This document shows positions 17,205 to 24,214 of a stretch of 64,000 nt of DNA, piece by piece. The stretch is from an uncultured Oscillospiraceae bacterium (GTDB taxonomy: Bacteria; Bacillota; Clostridia; Oscillospirales; Ruminococcaceae): positions 37,748 to 101,747 of the forward strand of contig CAKSEY010000014.1 in NCBI GenBank assembly GCA_934448295.1, written 5' to 3'. A model generated the notes under the pieces. The model saw only the letters and a list, made by a program, of their open reading frames with translations. It made no database searches and had not been told where the DNA came from. A program made the translations under genes and the position numbers. Each line of letters begins with the position of its first letter. Within the stretch, counting starts at the first letter, position 1.

Positions 17205-17240
17205 GCCCCTGTGCAGCCTTTGTGCGTGCAGGGGCTTTCT
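17205..17240 (+). terminator. Expression-platform terminator of the FMN riboswitch
   Basis: GCCCCTG and CAGGGGC close a hairpin followed by TTTCTGTTTC, about 30 bp before the ribU ATG. It should form when FMN is bound. Confidence 0.8.
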
Positions 17241-17266
17241 GTTTCCCCAGAACAATGGAGGAAAAC

Positions 17267-17905
17267 ATGAACAACACAAACACAGCAAAATCCAGGCAGA
17301 CCTTTGACGTCAGAAAACTGGTGTTCACGGCGCTCCTGAGCGCTATGGCGGTAGTCCTGATGAAGTTCCTTTCGTTCAATCTTCCGATAATGCCGGTGTT
17401 CATCAGCTTTGACTTTTCCGATGTGCCCGCGCTCCTGGCGGCGCTGACGATGGGGCCAGTGTCCGGCGTTGTGGTTACGCTGATAAAGAACCTCGGCGGC
17501 TTCCTGCTTGCCGGTTCTGCGACGGGCGGCGTCGGCGAGGTGTCCAACTTTATCCTGGGCTGCCTGCTTGTGCTTCCGGCTGGAATAATTGCGAACAAGA
17601 CCGGTCATACGCTGAAGCACGTTGTATTAGCCTGCCTTACAGGGGCTGTTTCCATGGCGGTACTCGGATTAGTCACCAACTACTTCATCGTATACCCGCT
17701 GTATACGGCGGTCATGCCGATGGATGTAATACTCGGTATGTATAAGGCTATCCTGCCCTCGGCGGATTCACTTATCAAGTGCCTGCTGATATTCAATATG
17801 CCGTTTACCTTTGTAAAGGGACTTATCGCGGTGCTTATCTGCCTGCCGCTTTATAAAAGACTCCGCCCGGTGTTCAACAGCAGCTTCCGGGGCGCGGAAA
17901 AATAA
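17267..17905 (+). CDS. ribU: Riboflavin ECF transporter substrate-binding subunit
   Basis: A 212-residue S-component of an energy-coupling-factor transporter with about six hydrophobic segments. FDFSDVPALLAALTMGPVSGVVV and LIKNLGGFLLAGS match the RibU family. The FMN riboswitch directly upstream makes riboflavin or FMN the likely substrate. The energising EcfA/EcfT genes are not in the window, as usual for shared ECF modules. The start follows GGAGG and lies after the riboswitch terminator. Confidence 0.93.
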   Translation: MNNTNTAKSRQTFDVRKLVFTALLSAMAVVLMKFLSFNLPIMPVFISFDFSDVPALLAALTMGPVSGVVVTLIKNLGGFLLAGSATGGVGEVSNFILGCLLVLPAGIIANKTGHTLKHVVLACLTGAVSMAVLGLVTNYFIVYPLYTAVMPMDVILGMYKAILPSADSLIKCLLIFNMPFTFVKGLIAVLICLPLYKRLRPVFNSSFRGAEK

Positions 17906-17947
17906 ACCGTGCGTTCCGGAATGGACGCGCGGAAAAGGAGCAAACCA

Positions 17948-18493
17948 ATGCCGCTCAGTTCATTTTTCGGACATTTACGCACGATAACCCGCCACCGCCA
18001 CAGAGTTATAGCCCACTGCGCCCGCGCTGGGATACTGTGGCAGGGGCTGCGCCACGACCTCTCTAAATACACCCCCGCCGAGTTCATGCCCGGTGTGAAG
18101 TACTACCAGGGCACCCGCAGCCCGAACGAGGCGGAGCGTGAGAAGAACGGGTACTCCCTCGCGTGGATGCACCACAAGGGGCGCAACCGCCATCACTTTG
18201 AGTACTGGGTAGACGTTGACCCGGTGGAGAAGGTCTACAAGCCGGTAAAAATGCCGCTGCGGTTCCTGGTGGAGATGTTCTGCGACAGAGTGGCGGCGAG
18301 CAAGATATACCGCGGCGATAAATACAGGGACAGCGACCCGCTGGACTACTTCATGGCAAGGAAGCAGACGCGGTCTATCCACCCGGAGACCTCTGATATG
18401 CTGGAAAAGCTGCTGAGAATGCTGGCAGAGCAGGGCGAGGACGCAGTATTTGCCTATGTACGGCAGCTTCTGAAAAACGGAAATGAATACTGA
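17948..18493 (+). CDS. DUF5662 family protein
   Basis: A 181-residue soluble protein with histidine-rich motifs: RHDLSKYTPAEF near residue 36 and WMHHKGRNRHHFEYW near residue 75, the pattern of DUF5662. The H-D pair resembles metal-dependent hydrolase motifs but no activity is established. The start at 17948 has AAGGAG at good spacing, better than the ATG at 17909. It lies 42 bp after ribU and may share its transcript. Confidence 0.8.
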   Translation: MPLSSFFGHLRTITRHRHRVIAHCARAGILWQGLRHDLSKYTPAEFMPGVKYYQGTRSPNEAEREKNGYSLAWMHHKGRNRHHFEYWVDVDPVEKVYKPVKMPLRFLVEMFCDRVAASKIYRGDKYRDSDPLDYFMARKQTRSIHPETSDMLEKLLRMLAEQGEDAVFAYVRQLLKNGNEY

Positions 18494-18494
18494 A

Positions 18495-18520
18495 AATGGA
18501 GAGGTTTTCGCCTCTCCATT
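18495..18520. terminator. Terminator hairpin between convergent genes
   Basis: AATGGAGAGG and CCTCTCCATT form a 10-bp stem between the DUF5662 gene and the lysozyme gene, which converge here. Confidence 0.8.
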
Positions 18521-18524
18521 CTGT

Positions 18525-20288
18525 CTATTTCAGCTTGTTGTAGCCGCCTTTTCTGATTATCTTCGCGTAGTCCTTATAGGAAATATCCAGGTCAACGTAG
18601 CCGCTTATTCCTGAGACGATACCCTTGCAGCTATACTGCCAGATACCGAAATCCCCGGAGTATGTCGGGACGGTGTTCCACTGCGCCAGCCATATCTCGT
18701 AGCCGGAGAGCTGGGACATATCAAGGTAATATGTAAGCCAGGACTTGTTGGAGTACAGCATTACATAGTACCCTGCGGAGCGTACCTCGTCAAGGAACGC
18801 CTTGGCTATCTTGGTTATCTTGCTCTTTCCGAGATTTGCCTGCGACTGTTCTTCAAGATCCAGCACAACGGGGTAGGTTATCTTGTACGGGGCTATCGTT
18901 TTCAGGAAGAACTTTGCCTCCTTCTTTGCGTCCGCGACTGTTTCGGCGTAGAGGTAGTGGTAAACTCCGACGTTTATCCCCGCTTTGGTGGCTTCGGTGA
19001 CGTTGTACTTGAAAGTTGTGTCCTCGGAGCCGCTGAGCCCTTTCACCGTGGTACCCCTTGAAGCGCGCAGGAATGCGAATTTCACGCCGGACTTCTTGAC
19101 CTTCGCCCAGTCTATTGTGCCCTGGGCGTAGGAAACGTCGATTCCCTTGATACCTATGTCGGTGGCGTCCTCGCTGGATTCGTCCTCGTCGGGAGGGGTG
19201 GGCTTGTCGGGTTCTGCGGGCTTATCCGGGGTGGTGGGTTCGTCCGGCTCGGTGGTAGGTTCGTCCGGCTCGGCGGTGGATTGGTCGTCCTTGCCCGGCT
19301 CGTCATCGTCGTCGCGGCCGGGTATCGGGGTGGAATCGTCCTCGTAGCGGAAGTCTATAAGCCTGCTGCTTTTGGAGACCGCGAACCTTGCGCTCTTCGC
19401 CTTGTAATATCTGACGCTGCGCTCAAACACGAACACGCCGCTGTTCACCACCTGACCCGACAGCGAGAAGTAGCCGCCCATCGTCACGCGGCCGTTTATC
19501 GTGACGGAAATGCTTCCGCGGCATATCAGGCGGCCTGTATCGGAGGTCTGGAGGTCTCCGGTGACTTTAGTCTGGCTGCTTGTTGTGAGGGATATCTCGC
19601 CGTAGTTCAGCATAACGCCCTTTTTATAAATATTCACCACGCCGGAGAGGGTCATTATACCGGTGCTGCGGTTGATGAGATCTCCGGAAATGCGCAGCTC
19701 GGAGCTGAGCGTGCTCTTTATCGTACCGTAGTTTTCGATCCCGGAATTCTTATACAGGGAGGAGGTTCCGGATATCGTGAAAACCGCGTCCGGCTCCACC
19801 GTGATCTTGCCGCGTATGTTTATCGTCTTGCCCTTGTAGACCACAAGCTCCCCGCCGGATCTTATCAGAAGGCGGCTGCCTGCGGGCACGGTGAAGTTGC
19901 TGCGCGGGCTGACTTTTCCGTCTATGTAGTAGTTCTTCCCGGAAACCATTCTGGTCTTTCCGTCCCACTGCGTCCAGCCGGAGACGTCGGTGCCCTCATA
20001 AATGCAGTTTGACAGGTCAAAACCACTGCCGGCGCTGAAGTTCTCCTTCTCGTCCGGGTCGATGATAGACGCGCCTGTGTTTTCTCCGGTGCTGATGACA
20101 GAAGTCTCATCGGAGCCGGAGCTGTCGGTCACGTTGGCCGCGTCCGTTCCGTCCGGGATAACCTTTGTTTCTTCGCTGACCGGAATTATTACCGTTTCGT
20201 TCTGCTGTTCCGCAAACGCTTTTGGCGAGTATGAGATCAGCGTGAGTGCCGCCAGGGCAGCGGCGGTGATTCTCTTAAAATATGTCAT
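18525..20288 (-). CDS. Secreted GH25 lysozyme with N-terminal repeat domain
   Basis: A 587-residue exported protein. Residues 1-27 are a signal peptide ending AFA. Residues about 85-310 form an unusual region of short beta-rich repeats (INIRGKITVEP, INGRVTMGGYFS, ISGDLINRSTGIM) resembling a right-handed solenoid or adhesin-like wall domain. A Pro/Asp/Glu linker with repeated EPDEPTT follows. The C-terminal 200 residues are glycoside hydrolase family 25: KGIDVSYAQGTIDW, FAFLRASRG, VYHYLYAET, PVVLDLEE and IWQYS. GH25 enzymes cleave peptidoglycan. The start at 20288 has GTGAGGA upstream. Confidence 0.88.
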   Translation of the reverse strand: MTYFKRITAAALAALTLISYSPKAFAEQQNETVIIPVSEETKVIPDGTDAANVTDSSGSDETSVISTGENTGASIIDPDEKENFSAGSGFDLSNCIYEGTDVSGWTQWDGKTRMVSGKNYYIDGKVSPRSNFTVPAGSRLLIRSGGELVVYKGKTINIRGKITVEPDAVFTISGTSSLYKNSGIENYGTIKSTLSSELRISGDLINRSTGIMTLSGVVNIYKKGVMLNYGEISLTTSSQTKVTGDLQTSDTGRLICRGSISVTINGRVTMGGYFSLSGQVVNSGVFVFERSVRYYKAKSARFAVSKSSRLIDFRYEDDSTPIPGRDDDDEPGKDDQSTAEPDEPTTEPDEPTTPDKPAEPDKPTPPDEDESSEDATDIGIKGIDVSYAQGTIDWAKVKKSGVKFAFLRASRGTTVKGLSGSEDTTFKYNVTEATKAGINVGVYHYLYAETVADAKKEAKFFLKTIAPYKITYPVVLDLEEQSQANLGKSKITKIAKAFLDEVRSAGYYVMLYSNKSWLTYYLDMSQLSGYEIWLAQWNTVPTYSGDFGIWQYSCKGIVSGISGYVDLDISYKDYAKIIRKGGYNKLK

Positions 20289-20363
20289 TTCCTCACTCCA
20301 TACTTTTTCGCGCCGGAGAACCGGCATATATTTTCCCATAAAAAGAGCAAAACTCTCTATTAT

Positions 20364-20392
20364 ATTGTGCCATATTTTTTTGATTTTGTCAA
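20364..20392 (-). promoter_or_regulatory. Promoter of the GH25 lysozyme
   Basis: TTGACA and CACAAT on the minus strand with a 17-bp spacer; a TATAAT just downstream is too far from the minus-35 box. Confidence 0.7.
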
Positions 20393-20543
20393 ATGTTTTT
20401 TTATAAATTCATCAGTTTTTTCACAGGTAAATAAAACCATAGGGGGATACGCGCCCGAGCTTGTAATATTTGTCCCGGACATAGCATATATTCCAGCAGA
20501 ACACGGCTTGCATACCGCCGGACGAATATAGGAGGACAGCAAT

Positions 20544-21569
20544 ATGCGTATGGTTACATTTACGAAAAAGAAAGTAAAAAGGCTCACGGTCATAGGGCTT
20601 CTTGCCGCAGCGACCGCGGCTGCGGGGATCGGGGCGATAATCACCTCGGTGGGCACCCAGGCGGCGGAGCGGCTGCTGCCGATCTACAGCGTGGAGCGCG
20701 GCGACAAGGAGATTTCCCTCACGTTCGACGTGGCGTGGGAGAACTCCAACACCCAGGAGCTTATCGACATATTGGACGAATACGGCGCGCGGGCGACGTT
20801 CTTCATAACCGGCGACTGGTGCGACCGCTACCCCGATGATGTAAAGCAGTTCAGCGAGGCGGGGCACGAGATAGGCAATCACTCCGACCAGCACCCCCAC
20901 GTCAAGGGAATGAACGTCAACGACCTTATCTCCGACACCAAGGCGGCATCCCTGAAAATAAAGGACATAACCGGAATTGACCCTGCGCTGTACCGCGCCC
21001 CCTACGGCGAATACGATGATTCCCTTATGACCACCATCGGCGGAATGGGCATGAAGGTCATCCAGTGGGACGTTGACAGCATAGACTGGAAGGACCCCAC
21101 CCCGGAGGAGATCACGAAAAAGGTGGTCGGCGGGGTCAAGTCAGGGTCTATCGTGCTGTTCCACAACGACCTTGAGAACACCACGAAGGCGCTGCCTGAC
21201 ATACTGGAGCAGCTCAAAGGGCAGGGCTACAGCTTTGTGCCGGTGAGCGAGCTGATATTCGCAGAGGACTACACCATCGACAACGCAGGCAGGCAGATAC
21301 CGGCGGTGCAGAGCGCGCGGGAGATAACCGCGGACAACGTTGAGGAGGTCATGGCGCAGTATTCCGACAGGCTTACAGCGGCGGGATTCACGCAGGAGCA
21401 GATAGCGCTTGCGGTGCAGGCGGTGAAGAACGGCGCGGATGTACCTGAGGAGGTTTACAGCGCGCTGGCGGAGTTCGTGATGGCTCCGGTTTCCGCCACC
21501 GCCGAAGGCTCTGCTGAGGAGACCCGGGACGGAGAAGCGGCTGAGTCAACTCCAGAAAGCGGAAAATAA
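20544..21569 (+). CDS. Polysaccharide deacetylase (CE4/NodB family), membrane-anchored
   Basis: A 341-residue protein with an N-terminal transmembrane anchor (residues 13-38). The NodB domain has LTFDVAWENSN, a variant motif 1 with TFD but a tryptophan replacing the usual DD. HEIGNHSDQHPH supplies the metal histidines, followed by YRAPYGEYDDS and IVLFHND. Such enzymes de-N-acetylate peptidoglycan or other amino-sugar polymers; the closest style is PdaA/PdaB of spore formers. The C-terminal 80 residues are Ala/Glu-rich with no clear domain. A strong AGGAGG supports the start. Confidence 0.85.
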   Translation: MRMVTFTKKKVKRLTVIGLLAAATAAAGIGAIITSVGTQAAERLLPIYSVERGDKEISLTFDVAWENSNTQELIDILDEYGARATFFITGDWCDRYPDDVKQFSEAGHEIGNHSDQHPHVKGMNVNDLISDTKAASLKIKDITGIDPALYRAPYGEYDDSLMTTIGGMGMKVIQWDVDSIDWKDPTPEEITKKVVGGVKSGSIVLFHNDLENTTKALPDILEQLKGQGYSFVPVSELIFAEDYTIDNAGRQIPAVQSAREITADNVEEVMAQYSDRLTAAGFTQEQIALAVQAVKNGADVPEEVYSALAEFVMAPVSATAEGSAEETRDGEAAESTPESGK

Positions 21570-21670
21570 AGTTTGGAATTAAGGGTTATTACCTAAATTT
21601 AAGTAATCTCAACTAACTCCCTGTGCGATATTGCATAAAAAAGCCGAGAAATAATTATCTATATTTTACA

Positions 21671-21699
21671 TTGAAATATTGCTTCATTTACGTTATAAT
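21671..21699 (+). promoter_or_regulatory. Promoter of the solute-binding lipoprotein
   Basis: TTGAAA and TATAAT with a 17-bp spacer, 60 bp before the start. Confidence 0.88.
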
Positions 21700-21758
21700 A
21701 TAACTGACAAGCAATTTTGTCTCTGCTTTTAATTTTTTACTTAAATGGAGGTTTACCG

Positions 21759-23279
21759 ATGAACAAGTTTAAGCGCGCTGCTGCCGCTGTTATGACTGCA
21801 GCTATGGTGCTTTCTCTCGCAGCCTGCGATGAAGAGGCTCCTATTACAAACAGCGGTGCAAGCAATGGCGGTGCCAGCGTACCGAATGCTGACGCTAATG
21901 CGGTTACGACCACGCCGCTGGTAACAACTACCTATGACACAGACCCCAATGTTATCAAGGCTGCCGAGGACGCTGCAGCAGGTCTTGACAACCCCGACCT
22001 GAAGGTAACAAAGCGCCTGAAGTGGATGGCATGGTGGGATATCGATGAGACCACCGCTGCGGCTGAGATGTTCAAGTCCGCTTACGGCATTCCTACCGAG
22101 GGCGACGACGCTTCCCGCGAGGGCAGGATCTTCGAGTACATCAACGTTGCATACGGCGAGCGCTACGACAAGCTGGCGACAGCTATCCAGTCCGGCGACT
22201 CCCCCGACCTGTTCCCGTTCGAGATCCGCGACTTCCCGTACGGCGTACTTAAGGGCAGATATCAGCCGGTCGATCAGATCGTTGACCTCACCTCCTCCAA
22301 GTGGGACGGTGCAAGAGACGTTCTGAACCAGTTCCAGCTCAACGGCAGATATTACTGCGCTATTTACGAGGTATCCTTCGACGCTCTGCTTTACTACCGC
22401 AAGAGCATTCTTGAGGGCGCTGGTCTTGAGGATCCCCGTACGCTGTTCGAGAACGACCAGTGGACATGGGACGCATTCCTTGAGATGGCAAGAGAGTTCC
22501 AGAAGTCCGGCGACAACAAGTTCGTTATCGATGGCTACAACCCAGAGAACGAGTTTGTAGTATCCACCGGTGTTCCGATCGTTTCCAACGAGAACGGCGT
22601 TATCACCAACAACATGTACAACGCTAACGTAGAGCGCGCTATGGATCTGCTTTCCACACTCCAGAAGGAGAACCTGCGTTACCCCAGACACGAGCTCAAC
22701 AGCTGGAATGTTAACCCGGGCGCATGGGCGGCAGGCGATATTCTGTTCTACGGCGACGGCGGCACATGGGTATTTGAGTCTACCCTGAGCAAGTATGCAA
22801 GAAAGTTCGGCTGGTCTGACGATGAGATCGTTGCTGTTCCTTTCCCGAGAGATCCTCAGGCTGACAAGTACTACCACTTCATGAAGCAGGACGCTCTGAT
22901 GTGGTGCAAGGGTTCCACCAACGCTGACGGCGTTGCTGCATGGATCGACTGCAACGTTACTTCCTCCCTTGACCCGGCTGTAAGAGAGACCTCCAAGGAG
23001 CAGGCTAAGGAGAAGAACGGCTGGACAGACTACAACTACGACTTCATTCTCAGCCAGACAACTCTCGACGGCACCAGCAAGCTCACTCCTATCTTCGACT
23101 TCAAGAACGGTCTGGGCTCCGATATCGCTTCTGCTGATACCGCTGATTCCAACGTTGAGCAGCTCACCAAGTATGTTTACATCCAGGGCGAGCAGACCTA
23201 CACTCAGCTCAGAGAGGCTAACTTCGCAGTTATCGACGCTCGTATCAACGAGATCAACGAGGCTATCAAGAATCTCTGA
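21759..23279 (+). CDS. Extracellular solute-binding lipoprotein (ABC sugar-type)
   Basis: A 506-residue lipoprotein. The signal peptide MNKFKRAAAAVMTAAMVLSL ends in a lipobox LAAC, with Cys at residue 22. A Thr/Asn-rich linker leads into a bacterial solute-binding fold with GDSPDLFPFE, VDQIVDL and WTWDAFLEMAREF, typical of family 1 sugar-binding proteins. It has its own promoter, start site (GGAGG) and terminator. No permease or ATPase gene adjoins, so it is an orphan that must use components encoded elsewhere or act as a sensor. Confidence 0.87.
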   Translation: MNKFKRAAAAVMTAAMVLSLAACDEEAPITNSGASNGGASVPNADANAVTTTPLVTTTYDTDPNVIKAAEDAAAGLDNPDLKVTKRLKWMAWWDIDETTAAAEMFKSAYGIPTEGDDASREGRIFEYINVAYGERYDKLATAIQSGDSPDLFPFEIRDFPYGVLKGRYQPVDQIVDLTSSKWDGARDVLNQFQLNGRYYCAIYEVSFDALLYYRKSILEGAGLEDPRTLFENDQWTWDAFLEMAREFQKSGDNKFVIDGYNPENEFVVSTGVPIVSNENGVITNNMYNANVERAMDLLSTLQKENLRYPRHELNSWNVNPGAWAAGDILFYGDGGTWVFESTLSKYARKFGWSDDEIVAVPFPRDPQADKYYHFMKQDALMWCKGSTNADGVAAWIDCNVTSSLDPAVRETSKEQAKEKNGWTDYNYDFILSQTTLDGTSKLTPIFDFKNGLGSDIASADTADSNVEQLTKYVYIQGEQTYTQLREANFAVIDARINEINEAIKNL

Positions 23280-23300
23280 TAGTTCTGACCTGACATTTAA

Positions 23301-23327
23301 GGGGGAGCTTTGGCTCTCCCTTTTTTG
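23301..23327 (+). terminator. Terminator of the solute-binding protein gene
   Basis: GGGAGC and GCTCTCCC pair and are followed by TTTTTTG. Confidence 0.88.
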
Positions 23328-23347
23328 TGTTTTGATGGGGGAATTCC

Positions 23348-23443
23348 GTAGGGGAGGGGCAAACAGGACGTTTGCCCAAACCGCCCCCAAGCGCGGCAGG
23401 GACGCCGCTCGGTCAAGGCGGGAGGGGCTTGCCCCTCCCCTAC
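23348..23443. repeat. 96-bp palindromic repeat with 15-bp perfect arms
   Basis: GTAGGGGAGGGGCAA at 23348-23362 is inverted at 23429-23443. Within is a nested GGCAAAC...GTTTGCC hairpin and a CGCGGC-aggga-CGCCGC segment that recurs with one change at 23974. It appears to be a dispersed repeat, not a gene. Confidence 0.72.
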
Positions 23444-23470
23444 ATTATATTTATGACGATGGAGAAAGAC

Positions 23471-23677
23471 ATGAAATACACGATAACGGAAATAATCGAG
23501 CCGGATTTCGGCTGCGAAGGTCTCCCGGAGGGCGGCGAGCGCATGGACACCGTGCTCCTGCTTGCAGAGGACGGCACGAAGCACACCGCGGCGGTCTCCG
23601 ACGAGCTGCTGTACAGGCTCGGGCTGGACGTTGGCAGCGAGTGCACCGCAGAACAGCTCCGCGCGGAGGTTTACTGA
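23471..23677 (+). CDS. Small hypothetical protein (68 aa)
   Basis: A 68-residue protein MKYTITEIIEPDFGCEGLP...EQLRAEVY with no hydrophobic segment. It starts after GGAG with 6-nt spacing. The IIEPDFGCEG and acidic EDGT segments look like those of small conserved proteins of unknown function in Clostridia, but I do not recognise the family with confidence. It is isolated between repeat clusters and its promoter is not obvious. An upstream in-frame extension overlaps the palindromic repeat and is rejected. Confidence 0.6.
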   Translation: MKYTITEIIEPDFGCEGLPEGGERMDTVLLLAEDGTKHTAAVSDELLYRLGLDVGSECTAEQLRAEVY

Positions 23678-24120
23678 GGGAGTGCGGGCTCCGTCCTAAA
23701 CAGTCCACCGGACTGTTTCGGAGGGCAGGCACGTTTAAGACTCTATGTTGCTTGGTGGGGGAAAACTCTTAGTTTCTAAGACAAACGTCCCGTTTGTCTG
23801 CCCCAACCCACACCCCTTTAGCGCCTTTTGAGCGTAATTATTACGCGCACGACAGTAATGAGCGTGTCGAGGAGTTGATTTGTGAGGGGAATTTCGCCTC
23901 TGCGGAGGCGACAAGGGCGCTGCCCTTGACCTGCAAGGGGGCGGTCAGGACGACCGCCCACGCGCACCCAAGCGCGGCACGGACGCCGCGCAATAAAGTG
24001 CGGGTGGGGCGCACCCCTCGACCGCGAGTAAACGCCGTGGCTCAGATTTTATGGAAGATACGGGACGCGGGAAACGCGCTGAATACAGTTTGTGGAAGGA
24101 ACGCCCGCGAATTTTCAGAA
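23678..24120. repeat. Cluster of short hairpin repeats upstream of alaS
   Basis: This gap has no convincing gene. It holds AAACAGTCC-acc-GGACTGTTT (23698-23718), AGACAAACG-tcc-CGTTTGTCT (23779-23799), a GGGCGGTC...GACCGCCC hairpin near 23938-23957, and CGCGGC-acgga-CGCCGC near 23974. The last resembles part of the 23348-23443 repeat, so the region looks like accumulated fragments of one repeat family. Confidence 0.6.
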
Positions 24121-24125
24121 AAACC

Positions 24126-24153
24126 TTGACTTTTGCTGAAAAAGATGTATAAT
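24126..24153 (+). promoter_or_regulatory. alaS promoter
   Basis: TTGACT and TATAAT with a 16-bp spacer, 60 bp upstream of alaS. The short leader has no T-box. Confidence 0.82.
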
Positions 24154-24214
24154 AAATATGTATGCGTATTCCATGAGGAATACCTGATTTCTGAACAAAA
24201 AGAGGACAAACATT

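Noticed and set aside
21753..23390. 545-codon open frame antisense to the solute-binding protein
   Set aside because: Same codon-bias effect; no motifs.
24100..24214. T-box leader before alaS
   Set aside because: The leader is only about 55 nt after the promoter and lacks the T-box sequence and specifier stem.
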